Shown one piece after another: positions 1 through 8,007 of a stretch of 64,000 nucleotides of DNA. The notes under the pieces are model-generated. The model saw only the letters and a program-made list of their open reading frames with translations. It had not been told where the DNA came from and did no database searches. How positions within the stretch are numbered: the stretch's first letter is position 1; every line of letters begins with the position of its first letter. The position numbers and the translations under genes were made by a program. The stretch comes from Idiomarina sp. (GTDB lineage: Bacteria; Pseudomonadota; Gammaproteobacteria; Enterobacterales; Alteromonadaceae), in contig JAIUMU010000001.1 in NCBI GenBank assembly GCA_022565355.1, forward strand, positions 620,001 to 684,000, in the 5' to 3' direction.

Positions 1-1635
1 TAAATCTTCTACTGGATACACTTCCGAGTAACCTGGCACCAAAATTCGGCACACCGGTGCACCCAAATCTTCATGCACTGCCATATAGGCTTCTAAGCCC
101 ATCTCATGCAAGATCCCAAACAGAGTTTCCGCTTCTTCTGCATTGGTGCCGGAAAAATCCCACGGCACAAACTCATAATCGGCACTGGCACTAAAGAAAC
201 GCCAAGACACCACACCACTCGAATCAATAAAGTGCTCAACAAAATTATTCGGCTCAGAAACCGCCATCGAATTAAAGGTTGGCAGCGGTAAATCATTTAA
301 ACCTTCAAAGCTGCGCCCTTGCAGCAATTCGGTAAGGCTGCGTTCTAAAGCAATTTCAAAGCTTGGGTGTGCACCAAAAGAGGCGAACACACCACCGGTA
401 CGCGGATTCATAAGCGTTACACAGGCCACCGGAAATTGGCCGCCCAACGATGCATCTTTCACAAGAACCGGAAAGCCTTGTGCTTCCAATGCTTTAATCC
501 CTTCCAGTACATTCGGGTAATGTGCCAGCACATCCTCAGGCACATCCGGCAAGGTAATCTCTTCTTCAATAATTTGCTTTTTTACCGCCCGCTCGAAAAT
601 CTCCGATAAACACTGCACTTGTGCTTCAACTAGGGTGTTACCCGCACTCATACCATTACTGAGGAATAAGTTTTCAATCAAATTAGAGGGGAAATAAATG
701 GTTTCACCATCCGATTGGCGCACAAATGGCAGGGAGCAAATGCCTCGATCGGCACGGCCAGAATTGGTATCAAATAAATGGCTACCTTGCAGCTCACCAT
801 CAGGGTTATAAATCGCGAGGCAATGGGTATCTAAAATTTCATTAGGTAGCGCGTTATCTGGACCAGGTTTAAACCATTTTTCATTTGGATAATGCACAAA
901 CTCGCGGTTGGCAATTTCTGCGCCGAAAAACTGGTCGTTGTAAAAGAAGTTACAGCTTAAGCGTTCAATAAATTCGCCCAAAGCCGAGCATAATGCACTC
1001 TCTTTGGTAGCGCCTTTGCCGTTGGTAAAGCACATCGGCGAGGCTGCATCACGAATATGCAAGCTCCACACGTGCGGTACAATATTGCGCCACGAAGCCA
1101 CTTCAATTTTCATGCCCAAATCAGCCAATATCGCCGACATATTGGCAATTGTTTGCTCCAAAGGCAGATCTTTACCCGCAATAAAAGTAGCCGCATCCTC
1201 TGCAGGATTCACCAGTAACAACGCTTGTGCATCGTCTGCTAAGTTCTCTACCGATTCAATTTGGAAATCAGGCCCCTCTTGCACCACTTTTTTCACGGTG
1301 CAGCGATCAATAGAGCGCAAAATACCTTGCCGATCCTTTTCCGAAATATCCTCTGGCAATTCAACCTGAATTTTAAAGATTTGGTTATAACGGTTTTCCG
1401 GATCCACAATATTATTCTGGGAAATACGAATGTTATCGGTAGAAATGTTCCGCGATAAGCAATACACCCGCACAAAATACGCCGCACATAACGCCGAAGA
1501 GGCCAAGAAATAATCGAACGGGCTAGGCGCCGAACCATCCCCTTTATAGCGAATAGGCTGGTCGGCGATTACCGTAAAATCATCGAATTTAGCTTCTAAA
1601 CGAAGATTTTCCAGAAAGTTAACGTTAATTTGCAT
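1..1635 (-). CDS. ycaO: OsmC-YcaO fusion protein (YcaO-like), C-terminus cut by window edge
   Basis: The minus-strand reading frame opens at an ATG at 1635 and stays open for 545 codons to the window edge, so the C-terminus is missing. The first ~130 residues resemble an OsmC-type domain (FLASSALCAAYFVRVYC region). The rest is a YcaO domain with conserved stretches such as GKGATKESALCSALGEFIERLS and the glycine-rich GGQFPVACVTLMNP segment. E. coli YcaO has the same fusion and is about 586 residues, so only a few dozen residues should be missing. E. coli YcaO has been linked to RimO-dependent beta-methylthiolation of ribosomal protein S12. YcaO domains in general activate amide backbones with ATP. 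No strong Shine-Dalgarno sequence is seen. It has no obvious operon partner in the window. Confidence 0.9.
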   Translation of the reverse strand, partial: MQINVNFLENLRLEAKFDDFTVIADQPIRYKGDGSAPSPFDYFLASSALCAAYFVRVYCLSRNISTDNIRISQNNIVDPENRYNQIFKIQVELPEDISEKDRQGILRSIDRCTVKKVVQEGPDFQIESVENLADDAQALLLVNPAEDAATFIAGKDLPLEQTIANMSAILADLGMKIEVASWRNIVPHVWSLHIRDAASPMCFTNGKGATKESALCSALGEFIERLSCNFFYNDQFFGAEIANREFVHYPNEKWFKPGPDNALPNEILDTHCLAIYNPDGELQGSHLFDTNSGRADRGICSLPFVRQSDGETIYFPSNLIENLFLSNGMSAGNTLVEAQVQCLSEIFERAVKKQIIEEEITLPDVPEDVLAHYPNVLEGIKALEAQGFPVLVKDASLGGQFPVACVTLMNPRTGGVFASFGAHPSFEIALERSLTELLQGRSFEGLNDLPLPTFNSMAVSEPNNFVEHFIDSSGVVSWRFFSASADYEFVPWDFSGTNAEEAETLFGILHEMGLEAYMAVHEDLGAPVCRILVPGYSEVYPVEDL

Positions 1636-1764
1636 GAGCGGGGTACCGAGTGTTAAACAATTGAAGCGCACCGAATAAGCGATACCAGGGGTAAAGTATC
1701 AGCGGCTATGATTACTATTTGCAGTATTCGCAAAATATTAAAAACCATTATACCACTAGAACAA

Positions 1765-1792
1765 GCCCAACAAAGTAAACACTTTGTTGGGC
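1765..1792 (-). terminator. Perfect 12-bp hairpin, likely terminator of the TonB-domain gene
   Basis: The arms GCCCAACAAAGT and ACTTTGTTGGGC are perfectly complementary around a 4-nt loop. The hairpin lies about 95 bp past the stop of the minus-strand TonB-domain gene. On that strand it is followed by TTGTT, a weak U tract. On the plus strand it is followed by GTTTAT. The remainder of 1636-1886 shows no gene. Confidence 0.6.
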
Positions 1793-1886
1793 GTTTATAT
1801 ACCGAGGATTCTTTCAGGTGTTTTACGCGGGTGTTCTGGGCGTTTTCCTTTAACTGCGTTTAGCAACCAGGTGATAGCTAACCTAG

Positions 1887-2324
1887 CTACTGCGAACAGC
1901 TGTATTGCGATTGCGCTACACAAAGTTGCTCAACTTCTTCTTGGGAGCCTCCGCCCATGCAGAAATCGAGGCGAATAAGCTTTTCTTCCGCTTGGCTTGC
2001 TACACCCGATACGTTCTCCCACTCCCAGCTGCGAATTACGCTAGCTACTGGCCGTTCAATGCCACGAGCAGGCACAGAACTTACTAAATCCACACTATCG
2101 GTTTTCCCATTTTCATCTACGGTAACCTTGAACACGCCACAACCAACAACGCCGCGTTGCGCAAGTTGGCGCGGGTACATTGGCGTGGCTTGCACAGCAC
2201 GCAACCACATTGCTTCACTTTTCGTGGGCTCTAAATGCGATAAATGCACATGTCCAAAACCAGAAGCGTTCACTGTAACAGGAGCCGAAACTAGGAGTGC
2301 TGTTAGTAACAACTTTTTCATCAT
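1887..2324 (-). CDS. Exported TonB C-terminal-domain protein
   Basis: This 145-residue protein has an N-terminal signal peptide (MMKKLLLTALLVSAPVTVNA). Residues ~48-125 match a TonB C-terminal domain: the YPRQLAQRGVVG start of the domain, then GVFKVTVDENGKTDSVDLVSSVP, then a paired-Trp-like WEWENV segment. A canonical TonB has an N-terminal membrane anchor and a Pro-rich spacer; both are absent, so it is unlikely to act as the ExbBD-energised TonB itself. Free-standing periplasmic TonB_C proteins are common in Alteromonadales and their role is unclear. Two cysteines near the C-terminus and one at ~62 could form disulfides. The start is supported by AAGGA upstream of tandem ATGs. It is a single gene with no linked exbB or exbD. 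Confidence 0.75.
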   Translation of the reverse strand: MMKKLLLTALLVSAPVTVNASGFGHVHLSHLEPTKSEAMWLRAVQATPMYPRQLAQRGVVGCGVFKVTVDENGKTDSVDLVSSVPARGIERPVASVIRSWEWENVSGVASQAEEKLIRLDFCMGGGSQEEVEQLCVAQSQYSCSQ

Positions 2325-2428
2325 TTACTTTCCTTGTTTAATCGCTAATTTTATTGAAAACTAAACCTAATACTAGGAACTAAGGTAAAGGCACGCGCCA
2401 ACCATGTCAAAAATAACAAGGTATCCTA

Positions 2429-3169
2429 ATGAATATACTCGATAAAATCACCAATGAATGGCAACAACAATGGGCCGTGCTGTGGTTTCTCTGCGGTGCC
2501 ATGGCATTATTCACCGGTTTTTGGCTAGCCACCGAACGCGCAGGTTTAGATATCTTCATGTTGTGTGTGGCAATTGTTGGTTTGGTATGTGTGGTTGCCC
2601 TCGCCTTTCGCCGCAATCTTACCGGCAATGGCCTCGGCATTACCGCCAATATTGGCGAAGTAATGGCACAAGGCCGCAGCGGTGCCACCGGCTTAATGTT
2701 GGCACCCATATTTTATTTAGCTACCCATGTTTATGGGCTGTTTTATTGGCGTAAAAATCAAGATGGTGATGGCAATATGCTGCCGCGCCAAGCTACCGCT
2801 GGGGTATGGATTATTACTGCGGTGTTTATTGCCCTTGGCCTTGCGGTGTTCCCATGGCTTAATGAACAGCTACAACAATACAGTTTTATTGAATCAAGTA
2901 GTGATACTGCCATCAGTGCTCTTGGTGTGGATATTAGTTGGTACACCATTAATGTAATCGCCTTTGTGCTTGGGGTAACCGCGCAAACCACCATGATTTT
3001 GCGCTATTCTTTTAGTTGGAGCATCTGGGTTCTGGTAAATTTTGTATGGTTGAGTGTTAATTTGGCCAATAGTAACTATATTTTTGCTATTCAAACCATG
3101 GTGTACCAGGTAAACGCAGTGGTGGGATGGTATGGCTGGTGGCGCTCAAGCCAATCGTTCAAGAACTAA
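2429..3169 (+). CDS. pnuC: PnuC-family nicotinamide riboside/mononucleotide transporter
   Basis: This 246-residue integral membrane protein has about seven hydrophobic segments. The C-terminal part carries the family pattern: an Asp-containing DISWYTINVIAFVLG segment, an AQTTMILRYSFSWSIWVLVN segment corresponding to the PnuC VxAQxLLxRxxxExWxxWxxVN motif, and a terminal YQVNAVVGWYGWWR block. PnuC proteins passively carry nicotinamide riboside (or NMN-derived) across the inner membrane, and uptake is driven by intracellular phosphorylation. No nadR or nrtR gene is seen beside it. A second membrane protein follows 44 bp downstream on the same strand and may be co-transcribed. The family is assigned from the motifs; the substrate is inferred from the family. 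Confidence 0.75.
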   Translation: MNILDKITNEWQQQWAVLWFLCGAMALFTGFWLATERAGLDIFMLCVAIVGLVCVVALAFRRNLTGNGLGITANIGEVMAQGRSGATGLMLAPIFYLATHVYGLFYWRKNQDGDGNMLPRQATAGVWIITAVFIALGLAVFPWLNEQLQQYSFIESSSDTAISALGVDISWYTINVIAFVLGVTAQTTMILRYSFSWSIWVLVNFVWLSVNLANSNYIFAIQTMVYQVNAVVGWYGWWRSSQSFKN

Positions 3170-3213
3170 GCTTCATTTTATTAAGAGGTTAAGTAATTCA
3201 AGTAGGAGGATAT

Positions 3214-3894
3214 ATGCGCCCCCATTATATTCCGTGGATTATCTTTTGGATTCCGCTTATTGCGGTGCATGGCGCGTATTTTATGGGTTTATGGGAAGGT
3301 GTTGCCTACCAATGCAACCCTTACATTCATGGCTGCACTACCATTAGCCGCGCAGCACGCGAAGGCAATGCCATTTTTCTATTCCGTGGCTTAATGATGC
3401 CCATAGCCGCGCTGCTCGTAATTTTTTGGTATCTACAAAGTATTTGGTTAGAGCAACTTCGGCAAACATCCCAGCGCTACTTATTCGCGATTGGCGCGAT
3501 CAGTGCCCTCTTTCTCGTACTGTATGTAAATTTCCTCGGCACTGATGGCGATTTCAATCGATTTTTAAGACGCTACGGCGTGGTGTTCTACTTCGGGCTC
3601 ACGGTACTAGCACAAATTCTAAGCCTCGCCAGCCTGAACAAACTAGGTGAGAAGGTAAGTAAAAAGCTGCGCGTTTACATGAACGCGCAGCTAGGGTTTA
3701 TTGCGATTTGTTGGTTGTTAGCCATGGCCAATTTGGTATCAAAGCAAATAGGTTTCGCCAATGAGAAAGAAATCGAAAATGTAATCGAGTGGTTTTTTGC
3801 CCTGTTTATGTCGCTGTATTTCCCATTTGCAGCACTTATGTGGAAACACAGCGGTTTTCAGTGGCGTTTCAAAACCAATCCAACGCAAAAATAA
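3214..3894 (+). CDS. Six-TM membrane protein, possibly Frag1/DRAM/Sfk1-like
   Basis: The 226-residue product has about six hydrophobic helices. A strong ribosome-binding site (TAGGAGG, 5 nt before the ATG) fixes the start. The first loop (CNPYIHGCTTISRAAREGN) holds two cysteines and a TTIS segment placed like the IS.g motif of the Frag1/DRAM/Sfk1 superfamily. The resemblance is weak and rests only on topology and this motif. It follows the PnuC-type gene by 44 bp on the same strand, and its stop lies only a few bases from the convergent DUF924 gene. Function unknown. Confidence 0.6.
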   Translation: MRPHYIPWIIFWIPLIAVHGAYFMGLWEGVAYQCNPYIHGCTTISRAAREGNAIFLFRGLMMPIAALLVIFWYLQSIWLEQLRQTSQRYLFAIGAISALFLVLYVNFLGTDGDFNRFLRRYGVVFYFGLTVLAQILSLASLNKLGEKVSKKLRVYMNAQLGFIAICWLLAMANLVSKQIGFANEKEIENVIEWFFALFMSLYFPFAALMWKHSGFQWRFKTNPTQK

Positions 3895-3899
3895 CGCGG

Positions 3900-4451
3900 T
3901 TAGAACGAAGAGCCGGGCTGCTTTAAGAACTCAATTTCTTCCGCGCTTGATTCACGCCCTAGCAACTCGTTGCGGTGCGGATAGCGGCCAAAACGCTCAA
4001 TAATATCGCGATGCTTAATTTCGAAATCTAAATTGCCTTCCAATCCAGGTTGGTCAAACAGTTGCAGCGCCACATTGTGAATCGCTAACGATTCACTGTG
4101 CATATATGGCAGATACATAAATGCCCGTTGTTGCACTGGCAACTGGCTATCTAAACAATGCGCCACCGCTTCTTGGGCTAAAGCAAGCGCCAAAGCATCA
4201 TTGGCAAATGCTTGCGCCTGGTTTCGATACACATTGCGAGAAAACTGGTCTAGCACAATAATCTCTGCCAATCGCCCTGCCGGCGTGCAGCGCCAGCGAT
4301 ACAATTCGCATTGCTCAGCCGCCCGCAGTGTGGCACCAAAGCGATCTGCAATTTGCGCATCTACAGCATCATCTTTCTTAAACCACTGTTCTTGCGAAAG
4401 CTCCTGAAACCAAAAACTCAGTACCGCATGTTCATCAATATGCTTGCCCAT
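3900..4451 (-). CDS. DUF924 family protein
   Basis: This 183-residue alpha-helical protein is recognised by the opening VLSFWFQEL, by WFKKD, by AEIIVLDQFSRNVYRN and by AFMYLPYMHSE, all conserved in DUF924. The fold is TPR-like and no biochemical activity is established. The reading frame extends upstream, but the ATG at 4451 is preceded by AAGGAG at proper spacing, and family members start with a similar short lead before VLSFWF, so this start is preferred. It lies 35 bp beyond the permease gene stop on the same strand, so it could be read through from the ABC operon. Nothing in the protein suggests a zinc role. Confidence 0.85.
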   Translation of the reverse strand: MGKHIDEHAVLSFWFQELSQEQWFKKDDAVDAQIADRFGATLRAAEQCELYRWRCTPAGRLAEIIVLDQFSRNVYRNQAQAFANDALALALAQEAVAHCLDSQLPVQQRAFMYLPYMHSESLAIHNVALQLFDQPGLEGNLDFEIKHRDIIERFGRYPHRNELLGRESSAEEIEFLKQPGSSF

Positions 4452-4486
4452 GTTTGCTCCTTGCCATGTATCTAAAGCTACCTCGC

Positions 4487-5743
4487 TTATAACCGAGGCG
4501 TTAATGTGGTTACTAATGCCCGCCGATATGCCGCAATCGCCGGTGCACAAGCAGCAAGCGCAGCAAGTACCAGTGCGCCAGCACATAACCATAGTGTAGT
4601 AATAGATACTAAATTAGTACCGATGAAAATACCAAATCGAGCAGCTAAAAATGCTTCACTAACCCATAACACTCCCTGCACGGTAAGCAATGAAAGTAGC
4701 AGCGCAGCGATGGTCATGAACAAAACTTCTAGCTGAATCAGCATGAAAATATGCCGTGGGCGCGCTCCGGTAGCGCGCAGAATCGCTATCTCGCGCTCAC
4801 GTTCTTGCATGGATGCAAGCAAGGTTGTTACTAAACCAGCAAATGCTGCAAACAGCACCAACAAGCTTACTACGCGCAGAATATTTTCTACCATACTGAG
4901 CATTTGCCAGAGCTCTGCCAGCGCCACTCCGGGCAAAATCGCGGTAAGCGGCTCACCCCGAAAATCATTAATTTGTCGCTGCACTGTAAATGTTGCCACC
5001 CGCGAACGCATACCTACAAAAAAGGCAGTAATTTCCTTCGGCTGCAAATCCATGGCTCGGGTTTCTTCGGCAGTGGCCGTTTGCCCCGGCATCGGTGCGC
5101 CATGCTGCCAACCTACGTGAATCGCCTCTATCGCGGGTAATGAAACATATAACGCTTTATCTACTGGAGTACCGGTAGGTTGTAAAACCCCAACAACTGT
5201 AAACGGCAAATCATCATGATGCATAAAGCTGGTGCGGCCCATGCCATGAGAAAGGGTGATTTTATCGCCGAGCCGATAGCCCAACGTGCGCGCCACTTCT
5301 GCACCCAACACCACATCGTATAGATCATGAAAGGGTTCGCCGTTAGCAAACTGCAATGGCTGCCGTTGGCCTACTTTAAAATGCTCAAAATAACCGCCGG
5401 TTGTGCCAACAACCCGATACCCTGCATGGCTATCACCAAGAGAAATTGGCACGGTCCATTCTATTTGCCGATGATTCTGGATACGTTCGTAAGTTTCCCA
5501 ACGAATGTTATTGGTAGGGTTGCCAATACGAAATACTGAGTACAGCAACAGATTTAGTTGCCCAGAGCGCGCACCCACCACCAAATCCACCCCAGAAACA
5601 GAGCTAGTAAAGCTATCTCTCGCTTGCGAACGAATATGCTCAATACTAAATAACAGCGAGAGGCTAATAGCGAGGGTAATAATGGTCATGATTACAGTGT
5701 GTCGCCGCGCCCATAAACTTCGATAAGCAATACGAGTAAACAT
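4487..5743 (-). CDS. MacB/FtsX-type ABC transporter permease of the zinc locus
   Basis: This 418-residue protein has the type VII ABC (LolC/MacB/FtsX) topology: one N-terminal helix (~17-38), a large periplasmic domain (~40-280) and three C-terminal helices (~295-410). The third inter-helix segment carries the typical MQEREREIAILRATGARPRHIF motif that couples to the ATPase. Its ATG lies one base after the ATPase stop, so the two genes are surely co-translated. The locus also has DUF3299, DUF2796 and MerC-domain genes and two Zur-type palindromes, resembling the zrgABCDE zinc-uptake locus described in Vibrio cholerae (recalled, not checked). A type VII permease normally does mechanotransmission or lipoprotein release rather than direct ion import, so its part in zinc uptake is not evident from sequence. 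Confidence 0.85.
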   Translation of the reverse strand: MFTRIAYRSLWARRHTVIMTIITLAISLSLLFSIEHIRSQARDSFTSSVSGVDLVVGARSGQLNLLLYSVFRIGNPTNNIRWETYERIQNHRQIEWTVPISLGDSHAGYRVVGTTGGYFEHFKVGQRQPLQFANGEPFHDLYDVVLGAEVARTLGYRLGDKITLSHGMGRTSFMHHDDLPFTVVGVLQPTGTPVDKALYVSLPAIEAIHVGWQHGAPMPGQTATAEETRAMDLQPKEITAFFVGMRSRVATFTVQRQINDFRGEPLTAILPGVALAELWQMLSMVENILRVVSLLVLFAAFAGLVTTLLASMQEREREIAILRATGARPRHIFMLIQLEVLFMTIAALLLSLLTVQGVLWVSEAFLAARFGIFIGTNLVSITTLWLCAGALVLAALAACAPAIAAYRRALVTTLTPRL

Positions 5744-5744
5744 C

Positions 5745-6545
5745 TTAGAGCTCCCCTACTGCAGCACATGATTCGTGCTCTGGCGCTTCGTGCTCGATAC
5801 AGCGAACAATGCCAGCTGCATCCCGCTGCAACACTAGGTGCCTACGAAAATGCTTTTTCAATGCCTCGTCATGGCTAACGAATACTACGGTAGTGCCCAA
5901 GCGCGCGCTTTCTCGCAGCATTACATCAACAAAGGCATCCCGATTTGCTGCATCAAGTGCAGAAGTAGGCTCATCGGCTATAAGAATCGCGGGCTCTGTA
6001 ATTAATGCACGGGCTATTGCCACCCGCTGCTGTTGGCCTACGCTTAGCTCACTAGCAGGTTGTGCCCATAACGCCTCTTCTAAACCTAGGCGATTGAGGA
6101 GCTCACTCGCGCGTTGCTCAGCGGCTCGCTTTTTGGCAGCTGTTTGCTGAGAGAAATATACCGGCAACAGTACGTTCTCAAGTACCGAGAGATAACTAAT
6201 TAAGTTCAATTGCTGAAACACGAATCCCATATATTCAGCACGCAATGCATCGCGTTTGCGCGCAGAAGCACTGTGCAGAGGTTTACCTGCGATAAAAATC
6301 TCACCTTGAGAGGGCGAAATTAGCCCTGCCAGCAAACTTAAAAAGCTACTTTTACCGCTGCCGGAGGGGCCTTGTAAAAATACATGCGCACCACTTTCTA
6401 TAGTTAACGCCGCTATTTCTAGGCGCCAAATGCGATTATTGCCAGCGGTTTTATCGCCTTTTTTTGCCCAAGAAAAGGAAACATTCGAAAAAATGATATC
6501 TTTTTGCACGGAACTCTCGATTAATTTGCACGTCTGTGAAAGCAT
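5745..6545 (-). CDS. LolD/MacB-type ABC transporter ATP-binding protein of the zinc locus
   Basis: Complete ABC ATPase: Walker A GPSGSGKS, Q-loop FVFQQLNLISYLSVLENV, signature LSVGQQQRVAIARAL, Walker B ILIADEPTSALD and an H-loop in VFVSHDE. The sequence groups with LolD/MacB-type ATPases that pair with the permease encoded immediately downstream. The frame is open to 6605, but that would run into the divergent DUF3299 gene. The ATG at 6545 gives about 266 residues with a normal-length lead to the first strand, so it is preferred, though its ribosome-binding site is weak. A Zur-box-like palindrome ends only 5 bp upstream of this ATG, so zinc-dependent repression of the operon is likely. Confidence 0.88.
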   Translation of the reverse strand: MLSQTCKLIESSVQKDIIFSNVSFSWAKKGDKTAGNNRIWRLEIAALTIESGAHVFLQGPSGSGKSSFLSLLAGLISPSQGEIFIAGKPLHSASARKRDALRAEYMGFVFQQLNLISYLSVLENVLLPVYFSQQTAAKKRAAEQRASELLNRLGLEEALWAQPASELSVGQQQRVAIARALITEPAILIADEPTSALDAANRDAFVDVMLRESARLGTTVVFVSHDEALKKHFRRHLVLQRDAAGIVRCIEHEAPEHESCAAVGEL

Positions 6546-6550
6546 GTAAA

Positions 6551-6565
6551 CGTTATAACATAACA
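6551..6565. promoter_or_regulatory. Candidate Zur box between ABC operon and DUF3299 gene
   Basis: CGTTATAACATAACA matches the gammaproteobacterial Zur core TGTTATAnTATAACA at 12 of 14 specified positions and keeps dyad symmetry. It sits in the 47-bp divergent region between the ATPase ATG (6545) and the DUF3299 GTG (6593), where one bound repressor could silence both directions. Zur binding itself is inferred. Confidence 0.65.
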
Positions 6566-6592
6566 AGCTGGTAAATTTAAGGAGTTCACAAC

Positions 6593-7177
6593 GTGTTTCA
6601 TTCACTATGCCGCAGTATGGCGATAGCCGTGTTTGCAGTTACCCTGCTAGCTGTTTCCCTGCATGCGTTCTCGAAGGAAGCGCAGGTAGAACTGCCCCTT
6701 ACCATTGAGTGGGTTGATTTAATGCCTGCACATATATTGGAATCAATCGAAAGCATGCCGATGCTGGAGCATGATTACTCCGAAGATGCAGTAGACCCTT
6801 TTTCTGATGAGTGGGAAGATCCGTACGCAGAGTTGTGGAATGAAATTCTAAGCTCTACTGAAGTGGTGGATAAATATGCTGGTAAGTTAATACGATTACC
6901 TGGCTTCATTGTGCCGCTTGATGTTGATGATCAAAACCGCGTATTAAGCTTCTTCTTGGTACCTTATTTCGGTGCCTGTATTCACGTGCCGCCACCGCCA
7001 CCAAATCAGCTGATTTACGTTGAAAACAGTGATCTCGCCAAGAAAATTGATGTGCACAACATGTACACACCGTTTTGGCTAACCGGCTACTTAGAGATAG
7101 AGCAAACACAACATGAGCTTGGGCTCGCCGCCTACACCATTAAAATGACCAACCTAAACGAATATCGCTGGGAGTAA
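6593..7177 (+). CDS. Exported DUF3299 protein of the zinc locus
   Basis: This 194-residue protein starts with a signal peptide (~residues 1-27). The DUF3299 core is clear: GKLIRLPGFIVPLD (~97-110) and the hallmark FFLVPYFGACIHVPPPPPNQ region (~120-139), then a C-terminal GYLEIE...Y.I block. The GTG start is fixed by AAGGAG eight bases upstream. An acidic stretch (~58-82, rich in Asp and Glu) precedes the domain. DUF3299 proteins often sit beside LolCDE-like ABC genes and DUF2796 genes, as here, and are thought to be periplasmic parts of a zinc-uptake system. The biochemical role is unknown. A Zur-type box lies 27 bp upstream. Confidence 0.88.
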   Translation: MFHSLCRSMAIAVFAVTLLAVSLHAFSKEAQVELPLTIEWVDLMPAHILESIESMPMLEHDYSEDAVDPFSDEWEDPYAELWNEILSSTEVVDKYAGKLIRLPGFIVPLDVDDQNRVLSFFLVPYFGACIHVPPPPPNQLIYVENSDLAKKIDVHNMYTPFWLTGYLEIEQTQHELGLAAYTIKMTNLNEYRWE

Positions 7178-7232
7178 TTCACTCATTCGGGATTTGTGTT
7201 GGTTCGATTGCTAATAAGTGCAGCAACCCGCG

Positions 7233-7898
7233 TTATAAACGAACGCGGGTTTGCCCTGGGCTGATTTGCATTGCACCTTGTTCATGCTCCCGTAACCATT
7301 GCACATCAATACGCTCAAGCATCGGGTAATCGGTAAACAAAGCAACTGAGAAGTGGTTTAAATTGTCGGGCTGAGTGCAGGTGAAGGAAAGCTCGACCAA
7401 AATATCGCCATGGCTGGTAAAGTTCTCTATATCCTCTGCACTAGGTGCATCTACTCCTATTTGGCTGCAGGCAGCATTTGCCGGAATTTCCAACCATGCA
7501 GCTGAGGTTAAGTGTGCCATTACCTGGCTGGCTTGCTGGCGTTGTTCATCGTTTCGTGGCGCATGCTCAAAGCCAATGAAATCCCCCATAGGCGCTTGCA
7601 AAGAGAGCACAAACTCATTTCCTACTAGGGCTGCAGAAAGATAGCCCAGGCCATGCACGTGCGCGCCTAAACTATCATGGCTATGATCGTGATGATGGTC
7701 ATGATCATAATCCACTGCAGCTTGGTCATCGGAGTGATGCTGGTTGTGGCTGTGCCGGTGGTTATGGCCATTATGGTGCGCGTGCGTACCATTACGATAC
7801 CCCGAATGTTCAGAACTAGAACCACCAAAAACCATCCAGCCAGCAGCAGCAACCACACCCACCACTCCCGCGATGTATACATACGAAAGCTTATTCAC
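7233..7898 (-). CDS. zrgA: His-rich DUF2796 protein (ZrgA-like zinc-binding)
   Basis: The product has an N-terminal hydrophobic segment (~8-27) and then an extreme histidine-rich region of about 50 residues with roughly 18 His plus Asp and Asn, a typical zinc-scavenging loop. The rest (~80-220) is the DUF2796 domain, with GAHVHGLGYLSAALVGNEFVLSLQAPMGDFIGFEHAP at its start. ZrgA of Vibrio cholerae, a zinc-uptake protein, belongs to this family. The frame also has GTGs at 7907 and 7904, but only the GTG at 7898 has AGGTGG at a workable distance, so it is chosen. A near-perfect Zur palindrome lies 41 bp upstream, shared with the divergent MerC-domain gene. It converges on the DUF3299 gene. Confidence 0.88.
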   Translation of the reverse strand: MNKLSYVYIAGVVGVVAAAGWMVFGGSSSEHSGYRNGTHAHHNGHNHRHSHNQHHSDDQAAVDYDHDHHHDHSHDSLGAHVHGLGYLSAALVGNEFVLSLQAPMGDFIGFEHAPRNDEQRQQASQVMAHLTSAAWLEIPANAACSQIGVDAPSAEDIENFTSHGDILVELSFTCTQPDNLNHFSVALFTDYPMLERIDVQWLREHEQGAMQISPGQTRVRL

Positions 7899-7938
7899 AT
7901 TCACCACCTAAAAAATAACAGCGACCCACTAAATTTAG

Positions 7939-7953
7939 TGTTATATTATAACA
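7939..7953. promoter_or_regulatory. Zur box (perfect palindrome) between zrgA-like and MerC-domain genes
   Basis: TGTTATATTATAACA is a perfect 15-bp odd palindrome and matches the gammaproteobacterial Zur consensus core exactly. It lies between two divergent genes whose families (DUF2796 zinc binder, MerC-domain protein) are commonly found in zinc regulons. Binding by Zur is inferred; no zur gene is in the window. Confidence 0.8.
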
Positions 7954-8007
7954 GTTACATCTAGAATAACTGATCAACTCAAATAGCTCAATCATCAGGA
8001 ACCTATT

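Noticed and set aside
7667-7964. Frames opposite the His-rich zrgA-like region
   Set aside because: They are products of the repeated CAT/ATG codons of the histidine stretch and have no own signals.
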